From Stenocarpella maydis (taxonomy: Eukaryota > Ascomycota > Sordariomycetes > Diaporthales > Diaporthaceae): DNA of 64,000 nucleotides. Position 1 is the first letter of the stretch. The number at the start of each line of letters is the position of its first letter. The notes beneath the pieces are model-generated. The model was not told the DNA's origin. It worked only from the letters and a program-made list of their open reading frames with translations, and made no database searches. A program made the position numbers and the translations under genes. Shown in pieces: positions 1-11,546 of the stretch. Location of the stretch: contig NQMI01000060.1 in assembly GCA_002270565.1 (NCBI GenBank), positions 186,001 through 250,000 of the forward strand, read 5' to 3'.

Positions 1-1515
1 GGCGTCGGGATAAAATAAGCTCGGGATAAAGGTCAAGATGGGTTTATGTTGCTTTCCCCCCCCCTACACTTTTCAAATTGTCCGTTTTTGCATGGTCCGG
101 TTCATCCAGAACAGTTGTATAAGCACCAAGAAGGCAATGGGCTTGGTTTGGGTTTCGGGGCTGGGCTAGGAAGGTCTTTTCCAAGTTGGTGGAAGCATCT
201 GTATACAGCAGAGCCCCGTTCTCCGTCATGTGTACCCCAACCAACCCTTACTACTATACTCCAATACTAAAGGGTGCTCTTGAGTATGGTGTTGCTTCCC
301 GTGCGCGTGAGAGTCCAAATGTGCTATACGTGCGTCGGTGTGTAAGTTTGCGTGATAACTGAACTCAGTGTCTGCCTTCCATCAGTAGGTTATATTAGAC
401 ACTGCAGTTCTATGTAACCTTGTGGCAGTCCATGGCTTACCTAGGTACTGGCTGGTGCGCGTAAGGAAGCATTTAGTGTGCCGTCTCAAAAATGTGTATC
501 AGGTCCCAGTCTTAGCAGATAGACGTCTGACCGGCCCAAAAGGCCAGCTAGATGAAGCGCCCAAGAAGGCACAAGACCACCAGCCTTGGGCCGAGCCTCT
601 CCCTGGAAGAGATCAATATCTGTGACCAAAGAAGCAAACACCAGATAACCACATCGCCAGCGCTCCGCCAGTCCCTCTAGCTCTTCTCGACCCGGCCCAT
701 GACGGGCTTCCGCCGCGACGGCTAACTACTGCCGCACCGGCCCCGCGGACTGCGGCAACCACGGCCGTGGCCGGCATACTCTCCGATGGCTTCCTCGACC
801 ACACGGCCCCGCCAGGGCAACGACCTCCGGGCCGCCGGCGGTCACGGCGGGGTGCAGGTGGTGCCTCCTGCACGGGCCGGTGGCCCCAGGCGCTGCGGGC
901 CTTTTGAGGGCGGCAGTTATATATACATATATATAGTTAGTTATATATATTCAGCAGCCTGCCTCGCCTGCCAGAGCGCCTTGTCACATACACACGACGG
1001 TCACCTTGCTCTGCAGGGGATGGGTTGGCGGCTTTGAGAACGATCACGTACAGAGGAGTGCGCGGTTATCAAAGTAAGAGAGCAGGGGCTGATGAGGAAT
1101 ACTAGTAGGCATTGGCTTCTCCCGTTGTTGCCACATACGCGAGAGACGAACCAAGGGGTGAACGGCCATGGCGACAACAACAAATGCTCTGCTGGTAGAC
1201 TTGTGTCGACATCTTTCCCGGAATCCTGCTCGTAGCTGGTCTCCCAAGACCATCTCAATAGAACATAATCAGCGTACAGAAAAGGACCGTTGGGAAACTA
1301 GGTCAAATTCCACATGGGGCATGACGGCACCGAGGGGTTTCGAATTTGGGCCCAATGAGTCTATTCATCATTTCATCAATTAACACCTCTACCCGCAGTG
1401 TTGTACAAGTCGGACAAGATGCCCAGGCCATATCCTCTGCTTTCCTTTTTGTTTGTAAAGCACCGGTCCAGCCAACCCATTTCCCACCACCACCACCAAC
1501 ACACAACCAAACCAA
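1..1515. other. Intergenic, no gene seen
   Basis: I see no supportable gene here. A GC-rich patch lies at about 650-900 and is followed by a TA-dinucleotide run near 919-951. The part next to 1515 would be the 3' untranslated region and terminator of the minus-strand proteasome gene, and has CCA-rich low complexity at about 1485-1505. The open frames present are short and have no recognisable domain. Confidence 0.6.
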
Positions 1516-2800
1516 TCACTTGAACAGGCGTTGCAGGCTGACCTCCTTGCTGCCGTCGTGCTTGTTCAGGATCTTGGCCGTGGCGAGCTCAAAGTCCTCC
1601 TGCGTGACGTGGACCCTCCTCTCGCGCAGGGCGTACATGCCCGCCTCGGTGCACACGCCCTTGAGCTCGGCGCCGGAGCACCCGTTCATCTTCTCTGCGA
1701 TCTTGGTGAGGTTGAGGCCGCGGGTGAGGTTCATCTTTCGCGAGTGGATGCGCAGGATGTCCGCGCGGGCCTCAACGCTGGGGGGCGGGAACTCGATCTT
1801 GCGGTCGATGCGGCCGGGCCGCAGCAGGGCCGGGTCAAGGATGTCGAGGCGGTTGGTGGCCATGATGACCTTGATGTTCTTGGTGGGCTCGAAGCCGTCG
1901 AGCTGGTTGAGAAGCTCCAGCATCGTCCGCTGCACCTCCGAGTCGCCGCCGCTAGACCCCTCGACGCGCGAGCTGCCGATGCTGTCGATCTCGTCCATGA
2001 AGATGATGGAGGGGGCGTGCTCCCGCGCCATGACGAACAGCTCGCGCACCATGCGGGACCCCTCGCCGATGTACTTTTGCACCAGCTCTGACCCGGACAC
2101 GCGGATGAACTTGCAGTCGGTGTGGTGGGCGACCGCCCTGGCCAGGAGGGTCTTGCCTGTGCCTGGCGGGCCGTAGAGCAGGACGCCCTTTGGCTGTGCG
2201 ATTCCGAGAGACTCGAAGAGCTCGGGGTGCTTGAGGCCGAGCTCGATGACCTCCTTGATCTCTTTGATTTGCTGGTCCAGACCTCCTATCATGTCGTAGG
2301 TGGAGTCGGGCACCTTTTCGACCATCATGAGGGAGACGAGTGGGTCGACGGAGGAAGGCAGGATCTTCTCGAGTTTGTATGAGTCGGACAGGAGGGTGAC
2401 CCGTTTGCCGACTGTGAGCTTGGCGATATCGACGGAATCTGACACATCGACAACTGCGGTGGGCGTTAGCATGTTCAGTGAGGCCAGAACACATGGTCGC
2501 ATCAGTGGTCCGGTTTCACCACCGTGGGCCGTAGACAGGACCGGAGGACCAAGCACGCCACATACCGTATTTGCCTTCTGGATGGACCTTAACCAGAACC
2601 TTTTTGGTGCTCATGACCTTGACGACCTCTCCGACGTATGAACCTGGTTGCTGCAGCAGGCCCAACTCCTCCCGCAGAAGGCGTACCCTGGAGTTGTAGT
2701 CATTCCTCTGGGCCTCGAGGCGGCGCAGCACAGCCTGGCCCTTGAGGATCTCGAGCTTCATGGCCTCGATCTTGTTGTGGTAGTAGTTGTCGAGCGCCAT
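1516..2800 (-). CDS. RPT6: 26S proteasome regulatory particle ATPase Rpt6
   Basis: This is one of the six AAA+ ATPases in the base ring of the 19S regulatory particle, which unfold ubiquitinated substrates and feed them into the 20S core. The model has two exons, 2800-2566 and 2453-1516, joined across a 112-bp intron with donor GTATGT and a CTAAC branch site before CAG. The splice restores the codon for Val79 and gives 390 residues, the usual Rpt6 length. Visible parts are an N-terminal coiled coil (about 10-50), an OB-like region, Walker A GPPGTGKT at 173-180, Walker B IIFMDEID at 228-235, an [12 protein letters not shown] segment and a C-terminal end LFK. The start at 2800 is in good context (ACCATGG) and matches the family N-terminus [10 protein letters not shown]. 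The frame stays open upstream to 3106, but that part is not family-like. Identification is near certain; only transcript ends are unknown. Confidence 0.97.
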
Positions 2801-4755
2801 GGTGATGGAGGGTGCTCGGGGAGCTGGGGCTTCGGCTAGGGCTGACGTCGACGGGAGGCAAGAGTCTGGAGGAGACGTGTCGTCGTCCTCGGTGGGCGAG
2901 GGGTTTAGCTCGTCCTCTGTCTGTTTGGAGACTGTGCGGTCGAGGTGCGCTGGCAGGGTGTTTGGTTGCTTGATGGATATGAAGATGTCGGTTGTCACGA
3001 TGCAGCGCAAGCAGAAGGCGAGGAGCTGCCACAGCCGTTGCCGCAGGCAGTCTCGGCCAACGCGTCGCCCATCACTAGAGCCGGTGGCCCGTGCTTCTGG
3101 ACCCATGTCGGCCGTCTGAGTGCTGGCCAGAGCTCAGGGTATTATTAGATAAGCACTGAAGACGTCATTTGTGGTCGAGCTTCCCAGCATGACACTACCT
3201 GATATTATTGCAGTGGTTGTTCAGTCTCATTTTCAGCCCGTATATATCAATATGATATACTGCTCGTTGCGAACATGAGCCAATACCTCAGGTGGCGGAA
3301 CATTGGAATATTCTTGTTTAGCCAGCCTCAGGGAGAGACTGTGTCCCGGCCTATGGGTGGCGCCAGAGGCCGTAACGGGAGGGTAGCTTTGGTTATGACC
3401 TGTGCCTCGCGGGGTCACCTGTCGGTCTGCAGTGTACCGAGTACAAGGCTCACCACCCTCCTTCACAGGCCAAGTGGCGTTGAAGTCAAGGTCTAATCAT
3501 CACCTGGCGCTTCCGATCGAGCCGCAAGACGCCGCTTGTGAGAAAAAGCAACCACCATACCTACACTAGGTATGCACACGGACACGCCCCGTTCAGGGCC
3601 TGTGCTCTTCCGAGATGCTGGCCTGTCCGGGCTGTCCTGGCCTGTCCACGCAGGCCGGGTCGTCGATGCGGAGCGAGGCATATCCCAGATCCCACTGGTT
3701 CTATAGGCCCTATATCATTCCAGGAGTACCCAGGCTGGACGCATCTACAATCAAGTTCTACTACTATGTAAGAGTGATTTTGAACTCAATCGGAACCCAA
3801 TGGAGAGGGCAATATGGCGGTGAAGCGCCACCAGATATCTGTCGCTGGGCCGCAACCTCGGCACTTTTGTGGTTTTCCACTGCAGTACAGGCCGGCCTGA
3901 TCTCGAGGTTGTAATAATAATCACAATCAACGTGTCGAATCAAGTGCAGCCAGCCTAGGTCATTTTGAACCTGTCGGTCGGCGGAGCAAGGAAGAGATAT
4001 CCGTAGCACGGCCGAGACAGAGCAGTCTCAAAAAGACCAGAGACGGCAAACCATGGACACAGGTCTGGAAACACAAAGGTAACCACACCAAACTGGGGAG
4101 GCTCGCATGGCATGTCACATGGGGCGGCAGAGAATTTGGTGGATGATCCGAGATGTGGACCCTTTGGGTTGCGCTGGACCCGGCTGGCCTGTTGACCTGC
4201 ACAGGGTTGAGGCGGCTGCAAGGAATTTGGGGGAGGGCCCCGATGATGGGTCGTGGATCCGCGATGGAAGAGCGATGGTGAACCACTGCCAATCTCGTGG
4301 TGGAGCGGAGACTTGAAATGTGACGAGTGACCAAGTGATGAGTGCTCGGCCGACTGCAACCAGCAGATTGACGCTCGAATAAATACTGGCGGTGGTCTTG
4401 TCGACGTTATGATGCACGCAGTAAACAGAGTTTGACAAGATAGTAGCAGATGCTTATTGCTTAGCAGTTCGCAGGCCCTCCACCACCACCGCCACCACTT
4501 GATACATTAAAATAAAGACAGCCTGTTGTGTGTTGGTGTGGTGGGTGGCTGCACTGTGCTAGGCCAATGCGATGCGACATCATCGGGCATGACGGGGATC
4601 CAGTCCCTAATGCCGTGGCATGCACCCAAGGCCGCATTTGGGGCGCGATGTGCAGACGCTGCCACAGACACATGTACATTTACTTGCCGTATGTGCCGTG
4701 GTCGGGCAGCCAAGCAATCAGTCAGTCCTGGCTCAGAGAGAGAGAAAAGACAGTT

Positions 4756-4793
4756 GGATGGATGAATGGATGAATGGATGGATGGGATGGATG
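4756..4793. repeat. GATG/GAATG tetranucleotide microsatellite
   Basis: Imperfect tandem copies of GGAT/GAAT, seen directly. Non-coding. Confidence 0.85.
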
Positions 4794-5615
4794 AAACGGA
4801 AGACGGGAGGACAAAGATGCCTGCAAGTGTCTCGAAACCTGCATGTCAGAAGACAGGAGCGGGGCTGATGCCGCAGCGGCGAGGAATGTTCGTGTGCGAT
4901 GATATCAGTCTCATCAGCGACCGAATCCAGCTGTTGTTGCAATCTGACCTGTCGGTCTGTCTTGTTGGTTCGTCCTGTTGCTATTTGGACCAAATGATCG
5001 GCGCCATAAACACGTAGTGTAGCGTGCAAGTACATGCCACCTCTGCCTCTCTGTACAGTATCAAGAACATGGGTTATTACCTATATACGTAGACTTTGTA
5101 GACTTTGAGAGGAAGACAAGGACAGTACACAGTAGTGTATCAGCCACGGGCGAGGCCTGATCTGCGCGGGCCCCATATGCTCCATATTCTCCTCACTTCA
5201 ATGTTCTTGGGGTGTCTGGACTCGGGAGTGCCTGCAAGTGTCCCACAACTTAGTGGGCAATTGTAGCGCTGCCATGCCGTTATTACCTACTATTGTTTAT
5301 TGTATGGAGTACAGCTCGCCGTTTCTCTGACTGCAGCCCTGGGCCTGACCCCCACATTGCCCCCCCCCCGGCCCCCTGCCCGCCTTGCTTGGCCCTGCTT
5401 GCTAATAATACAGCCTACAGGCGAGGTTGGTGGAAGGATCAGCCTGCGGTTGGTTGGCTGGGCACGGCCAGTTTATTACCCTTCCTCCAGACTCGTCACC
5501 CAAAAAAGGACAAAGGCCCAAGGGCTTTTTGTCCGATGTTGATCTCTTGCATCCGGTGCGAGTCAAGTTCAGAATTCCAAGAATTTGTTGCTGCTTGTAT
5601 CACCTACCAATACCA

Positions 5616-5656
5616 GACTGACCGACTGACCGACTGACCGACTGACCGACTGACCG
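5616..5656. repeat. (GACTGACC)5 octamer tandem repeat
   Basis: Five perfect copies of the octamer GACTGACC plus one extra base, about 620 bp upstream of the exchanger start codon. Visible directly; it may vary in length between strains. Confidence 0.95.
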
Positions 5657-6275
5657 TGCCACGCCCACGACGACTTCCTTTCCCTTCTTCCCTCTTCTTT
5701 CCCCAGGCTTCTTGTCCTAGTATTCCTCCGTCCTCCATCCTCCTCCTCCTCACCTGTCTGGGGGATAATCACACAGACACTGACTGCCATGACTTCAACC
5801 TGCCTCTAGACTGGAGCTTCCCGTCAGCTCGACCCACACCAGCTAGCTGCAGAGTCCACTACATACATACCTAAGTATCGCAGTACCCCAGTACAACACG
5901 CACATGATCGGCTCTCCTCTTCCATCTCCCCAGAATAATCACCCACCCACTACACACACATATAACCTTTCTGGGGCCCAATCTCGCCCATCTCTGCTTC
6001 GCCCCTGTTCCTTGTTTATACTTTTATCTCGTTCGTACTCGGAACTTGATACCCCCTCTCATCGCGACCACACATATCAGCCCAAACCTAGAGGCGTATC
6101 GTGATCCTGCTCGACCGGCACCAAACGATCGCCTCGCCTGGCCATAAGTCGACGAGCCAGTGGCCAAACCTCAACCACTTGCCTCGCTCCACCCGCGTGT
6201 ATGTCTTGGAGGGCATAATATACGCTTCTTCTCCGGGCGAGTCTGTCGGATCCTCAGACCACAAGCGACGCCAAC
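5657..6275 (+). promoter_or_regulatory. Pyrimidine-rich leader/promoter of the cation exchanger
   Basis: A long C+T-rich tract (about 5670-6060) just upstream of the start at 6276 is the composition usually seen at fungal promoters and 5' leaders. No defined TATA box or factor site could be assigned. The boundaries are inferred from composition only. Confidence 0.35.
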
Positions 6276-9200
6276 ATGGACAGACCCGACGACGCCAGTG
6301 AGGTGTCGCGCCGCTCCTCAGTTGCGCCCTCGCCCACAGACGTCCGAAGCGCGAGCAGATATGAGTCCATCACAGGCCGAGATGATGATGATGGTTTTTC
6401 AGAGAGCTACCAGTCCACGGATACTGTGCGGAGGAGACCAGATGCTACCGCAACATACGGTACGTGTGACCTGCCACTTCCCGTCCTATCTCGCCTCTGT
6501 GCCCCTTAGATCTCCCCCTTCTCTGTGCTGCATCCATCGTCTGCTCCGATCCCGCTGAGATCGCATACCTCGCGCTTGTCCTACTCCAGAAGCTCCTGGG
6601 CTAACCTCGCTCGCCGTCCTTGACAGGCACCAGCAGCCCATCTGTCGGCACCGCATCCTCGTCGCAATACCTCGAGCCCACCGCTTCCAGCGAGCGACAC
6701 CACCAGCGCATGGGCACCTCGTCTTCACAACCATCCCGCTCCCCTATACCGTCCGCGTCCCACGACCGCGGAAGGGCCAAGCCGCGCAAGCCACCACTGC
6801 CGCGACGAGCTTCCTCCAACGCACAAGCACCCCATCGCGGGGGGGTCTTTTCCGTCGACGACGCCGTCAACGAGGTCGAGGCCGACGCTGTGAATGAGCG
6901 TCAGCAAAGCTACTCGACCGTGCGGAGAAAGCAGCCGGCGGCACCAAAGTTGAGTAGGATACAGTCGAGCCGGGACGCGGCAGGTTCCAGCGAGGAATTA
7001 CCGCCCCCAAAGACCCCGGTGATCGTGGAAGAGCAGAACGAGGAGGTCCCCGAGGAATCCGAGTCTGCGGAAGGAAGCGCCGAAGCAGGTGACGGGATAG
7101 ACGAGGAGACGCCTGTCGACGACGAAGAGGATGGCGATATCAGCGACGCCGAGAGCTTCACGCTCAAGGACAGGCAGGCGGCCATCAACGAGACACATCC
7201 GTTTGGTATAAGGCTGTGGAAACCCGCCCTCTACAAGAAGGATAGATCGGTCCAAAAGAATGCCGAGGTGGACATCCACAGTTCGCCCGGCCTCAGGGTC
7301 AGCAACTGGCTACTTTTGTTTAATATTATCTGGACGCTCTGTTTTGGCTGGTGGATGGCTCTGATCGCCTTCACGGGCGCTGTTGTATGTTTTCTCTTCG
7401 CCGCCGCTCCTAGCGCGCGCGAGTATGGTCGTGTGCTATGGGGGTTGGCAAGTTATCTCTTCTACCCCTTTGGCAAATTCATCCGACTCGAGCAGCAGGA
7501 GGCGTACATCGACGAGGACCAGGGCGAGGGCAGAAGCATCAGCGAGTATGAGCAGTGGCAGAACGGCGATCTGGAATATGGGAGGCTGTTCTTCGGCCCC
7601 GACGTGGGCACGCGTTCTATTATGGGTGCGCGTTCTATCGTCGGGAGGTCGCGGAGAAGCATCGATTCCGAGCCCAGCGAGACCGACAGCCTGCTGGGAC
7701 GAGGCCGGGGCCACCACGGGCACCACAGCGACGACGACCTGCCCCGTATCAAGAGACGGCTCTTTGGCCGTGGCCAGTGGAACATTGGCCGCCTCATCTT
7801 CTTCATCTTCTTTTACGTCCTCATCACGCCGTCTCTGTTCATCGTGTCGGCCATCTGCTGGTTCCTCGTCTTTTGGATCCCGATGGGCAAGGTCACCATG
7901 CTCCTCTTCGATCACCTGCGCCGCCACCCCTTAGCCCTGTCGTTCGAGACCGACATCTCGTACGCCCGCATCCCGGCGGCACCTCACTCCTCCGTTATTG
8001 TCTGCACCTATCGGGCTGTCGGGCTCAAGTACTGGAAATACACGGTTGATGGCACCAACATATTCCTCATCAACCTCATGGCCGTTGTGCTATTCGTCAT
8101 CCTCGACTGGGCCCTGTTGGAAGGTGTCTTCCAGGTCCACAACTTCATCACATCCCCCGGCTTCCTCTTTGTCGCCGGGTTGCTGTCCATCATCCCCTTG
8201 GCCTACTTCATCGGCCAGGCCGTGGCTTCCATCTCGGCACAATCGTCCATGGGATTCGGCGCCGCCATCAATGCCTTCTTCTCTACGATCGTGGAGGTCT
8301 TCTTGTACTGCATCGCGCTCAAGGACGGGAAGGGCGCGCTTGTCGAAGGCAGTATTGTCGGCTCCATCTTTGCCGGCATCTTGTTTCTGCCCGGCCTGTC
8401 AATGTGCTTTGGCGCCATCAAGCGCAAGACACAGCGCTTCAACGCCCGGTCGGCCGGTGTGACATCGACCATGTTGCTCTTCGCGGTCATCGGCGCGTTT
8501 GGCCCCACGCTCTTCTACCAGATATACGGCTCCCATGAGCTCAACTGCGTGGACTGCGTCAGTAGTGGTAGTTCCAGGCACGGCACGGGAGCGAGGGATT
8601 GCCGCCGTTGTTACTTCAGCCAGACCCCGGCGCTCGATGAGCGGTTCTACCTCGAAGCGGTCCGTCCATACTGCTACATGGCCGCCACATTACTCTTTTT
8701 GAGCTATGTCATTGGTCTCTGGTTCACACTACGCACGCACGCCGCTGTGATCTGGAACATTGACCAGGATGAGAAGAGGCACGAGGAACAGGCGCATCAT
8801 TCTGCCATGGGCGGCCGGTTAGCCACTCGCAGTGCGTACCCGACTGTCGCGGAGGCCAGCGGTGCAGACGTGCGCGACAGCCAGATTTACAAGCGGACTC
8901 TGGGCCAGACCCTTAGGCAGGTAGGTCTGCAGCCCAGCACTCCCGGTAACGGCGCTGCGGCGACACCGCACATCCCGCCCCCAAGGTCCGACACAATCAG
9001 CTCGTCAATGCATATCCCGGGGTTCTCGGATGCAGAGAATAGTCAGCTCGTGCAGCAGATTGCCGAGATTGCCAGCACGGCTGCTACCGCAGCCGCTAGA
9101 GACGCGCGGAGTAGCACCGCTAAGAGCGGGCCAGCGACGACACCTCACCTGCTACAGGGCCAATCTTCCGGGAGGGAAACAGCCATGGGCTCGCACCGGC

Positions 9201-10152
9201 CGATGCCGATCCGCACCGCAACGTTCCCTGACCACGATGACCCCGTCGGTGCTGAGGCCCACGTTGGAGGCCACGGAGGCCACGACGCGCCAAATTGGAG
9301 CAGGACAAAGTCTGCCGTCATCCTGATGGGCGCGACTGTACTGTATGCGATCATTGCAGAGATCCTTGTTGACACTGTGGACGTTGTACTGGAGGGTTTT
9401 GCGATTGACGAGAAGTTTCTGGGTATTACGCTCTTTGCGTTAGTGCCAAATACCACGGAGTTCTTGGTAAGTCAGATGTTGGCTTTATCACCCCCTCCTT
9501 CTCTAGTGGACATTGTGATGAGCACTACGCGTTATTACCCAGCTCACTCAGACGCATAATTGCGGTTGCTGAGAAGACGTTGAATTATCTACTCCTGACC
9601 TTCCGTTTACCTCCTCCCTTCTTGCACGAGCCCAACCTCAATTTGCCCCATCCAGGCCAACTAACCGTGGACCAGAACGCCATTTCCTTCGCCATGAACG
9701 GCAACATCGCCCTCTCGATGGAGATCGGATCCGCATACGCACTGCAGGTGTGCCTCCTCCAGATCCCCGCGCTGGTGCTCTTCAGCGCCGTGTACCCCAT
9801 CGTGCTGCCCAACGGTGAGGTGCCTCTCGACATGGCCAGGTACACCTTCAGCCTGCTGTTCCCGCAGTGGGACATGGTGACGGTGATCCTGTGCGTGTTC
9901 CTGCTGAGCTACATGTACGGCGAGGGCAAGAGCAACTACTTCAAGGGCTCCATCCTCCTGCTCAGCTACCTCGTCGTCGTCACCGGGTACTACTTTACCG
10001 GCTTCGGCGTCGGGATAGATTCACTCGGCGACGGAGCCAGCAGGTTTGACGTGTGGGATGCCCAGGCCGGTGGTTGGTCGACGCGGGACGCCAGCGCCGC
10101 GACCGAGAGTCTCAAGACTGTGGGGAGGACGGCGTCGGGCGTTGTGTTCTGA
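6276..10152 (+). CDS. Vacuolar cation/H+ exchanger, Vnx1/CAX-like with YccF-like domain
   Basis: A multi-pass membrane protein of the CaCA superfamily, predicted to move cations (Ca2+, Na+ or K+) into the vacuole or endomembranes in exchange for H+. There are three exons, 6276-6459, 6627-9466 and 9676-10152, giving 1166 residues. Donors are GTACGT and GTAAGT, and a CTAAC branch site precedes exon 3. Residues 1-280 are Ser-rich and acidic, likely cytosolic and regulatory. Residues about 287-348 form a paired hydrophobic YccF-like segment (W-rich, GWWMAL). The first exchanger half begins near 530 (GFGAAINAFFSTIVE) and the second runs from about 958 (NTTEFLNAISFAMNGN, spanning the exon 2/3 join). 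A Ser/Thr-rich loop of about 200 residues separates the halves. This layout matches yeast Vnx1 and its longer filamentous-fungal relatives. The substrate cannot be read from sequence. The start at 6276 (CAACATGG) is the first in-frame ATG. Confidence 0.92.
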
Positions 10153-10976
10153 GATGGTTCCGGCGGCCTAGATGAGGGGGTGAAGGGCGGGTAGGTTTTG
10201 CCCATGTGTCCTTGCATTTCCTGGCCTGGTTTGGCCTGGTTTGGCCTGGTTTGGCCTGGTTGTTGTTGGTGGTGTTGACCCCACGGATTGAGGGTGGTGG
10301 TTATTGTTGTTCGGGAGGAACCATGTGTTGTGGACACTTGACTGACTAGCTTGGGCTGGCTGGCTGGGTTGACAACTGGTGGGCGTGGTTCTTGTTGATT
10401 CATGATGACTTGTTTAATATTGCTGCTGATTCTCTATTGTTATTCAAACCTCTTGCATCTGAGACATTCCTCTCTCGCTCTCTCGCTCTCTGACCTTGGA
10501 TGTAAATACGTGTGTGTATGCGTGCATGAGAGGTCATCGTGCTGTGGTTCATCAGCTACCTTGGCGCGCACACACACACACGAACGGGCCGCGGCAGCAG
10601 TTTCTCATCTCCCTCCTTCTCTTTTGTCGGTGATCGTTACCGGCGGAGTAGCATATTCGATTTTGATATCCCATCTCTTTTCTTGCCCCTTTTCTTTTTG
10701 GCTCTTGATTCCCTCCTCCTTGGCACCTTATATCTAGACCTCGCAGTTGGGGTTTTGGCAGACGCGTAGCCGATGACCGACGGACCCGAGATGGGACCCA
10801 GCCGAGAGCATGTCTCACCCACGAGAAACCTTGACCCCGATGAGACGAGACCGACTCAGCTGACGGTCTCGCTGCTCCTCCCGCGGCCATCATTGGGTTA
10901 TTGCGCGTGCTCGCCGCCGGCCTCGGGGTCACCCGAGGCCTCTCCCGTCGCTCAGCACCTCGTCTCCCCTTTAGCC
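10153..10976. other. Convergent intergenic spacer with simple repeats
   Basis: Lies between the 3' ends of the exchanger and the Cys-rich protein. It holds a 10-bp tandem repeat (10221-10260), a CTCTCG-rich patch (about 10468-10492) and a short CA run (about 10568-10581). No gene is recognised. Confidence 0.6.
10221..10260. repeat. Four copies of a 10-bp repeat (TTGGCCTGGT)
   Basis: Four tandem decamers, the first differing by one base, lie about 70 bp after the exchanger stop codon. Seen directly. Confidence 0.93.
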
Positions 10977-11507
10977 TCATTGCTGCGCTTCCTGCTGGCC
11001 TCCTTGCTGGTTTCCCTCTTGTTGGCCTCCTTGCTGACTTCCTTGCTGGTTTCCCTCTTGTTGGCCTCCTTGCTGACTTCCTTGCTGGTTTCCCTGTTGA
11101 CCTCCCTGCTGGCCTCCCCCCACGTCTCCCTCCCCAGCCCCAGCCTCAGCCCTACCGGCACACCCACACCCGCCTCCCGCATCAAGCTGAGCCTGCAGCT
11201 CCTCCGCCCGCCGCCGGACCCTCTCCATCAGGCGGCGGAGGCCCTCGGTGCTGCGGTCGCCTCCGGGCCTCTCGGAGCACGGGGACCTGTCCGTCGGGCA
11301 GTTGCACGGGTGGCAGTCGCAGCCGTTGCCCTCCTCCTCCTCCGGGCCGGCAGCCGGGTTGTCGAGGCAGCCGCACCACGCGCGGTCCTCGATGGACTGC
11401 TCGAACTCGCAGAACTGCGCCTGCAGGTCCTCTAGGGCCTCCTCGAGGTACTCCCTGTCCGGGAGGGTGTAGTACTCCCGGACGTAATCGATGCTGTCGT
11501 TGTTCAT
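10977..11507 (-). CDS. Small Cys-rich protein with Gln/Gly repeat tail
   Basis: Not a recognised family. The single-exon frame encodes 176 residues. Residues 1-44 are acidic and helix-prone (EEALEDLQAQ). Cysteines follow at 33, 45, 47, 63, 65, 68, 70 and 77, with a CDCHPCNC cluster at 63-70. A second charged helix lies at about 89-109 (RRLMERVRRRAEELQAQL), then Cys114 and Cys116. Residues 132-176 are a Gln/Gly/Asn/Ser tail built on a 13-residue unit, encoded by a 39-bp repeat. There is no signal peptide or membrane segment. The Cys pattern could bind metal, but that is inference. The start at 11507 lies right beside a (GT)17 tract, which would be its leader. Support comes from frame length and composition; a chance frame in repetitive DNA remains possible. 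Confidence 0.55.
   Translation of the reverse strand: MNNDSIDYVREYYTLPDREYLEEALEDLQAQFCEFEQSIEDRAWCGCLDNPAAGPEEEEGNGCDCHPCNCPTDRSPCSERPGGDRSTEGLRRLMERVRRRAEELQAQLDAGGGCGCAGRAEAGAGEGDVGGGQQGGQQGNQQGSQQGGQQEGNQQGSQQGGQQEGNQQGGQQEAQQ
10987..11117. repeat. 39-bp tandem repeat inside the Cys-rich ORF
   Basis: Roughly two and a half 39-bp units, flanked by degenerate copies, encode the Gln/Gly tail of the minus-strand protein. The repeat length is a multiple of three, so copy-number change would keep the frame. Confidence 0.85.
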
Positions 11508-11508
11508 T

Positions 11509-11510
<2 letters not shown>

Positions 11511-11544
<34 letters not shown>
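11511..11544. repeat. (GT)17 microsatellite
   Basis: A perfect dinucleotide run starting four bases upstream of the minus-strand start codon at 11507, so it would sit in the 5' leader or core promoter of that gene. Confidence 0.97.

Positions 11545-11546
<2 letters not shown>

Larger units (their letters stand above)
2801..6275. other. Divergent intergenic region between Rpt6 and the cation exchanger
   Basis: About 3.5 kb separate the two divergent starts, so the region must hold both promoters. I see no convincing gene. It contains a GATG-type tetranucleotide run (4756-4793), an octamer repeat (5616-5656) and a pyrimidine-rich stretch from about 5670 to 6060 typical of fungal leaders. Confidence 0.6.

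Noticed and set aside
1346..2176. 276-codon plus-strand frame opposite Rpt6
   Set aside because: Antisense shadow of a highly conserved GC-rich exon; no motif.
2801..3106. N-terminal extension of Rpt6
   Set aside because: Open frame, but not family-like and upstream of an ATG in strong context.
3280..3300. AGGTGGCGGAA as a proteasome control element
   Set aside because: Mismatches the GGTGGCAAA consensus, and conservation of that site in filamentous fungi is uncertain.
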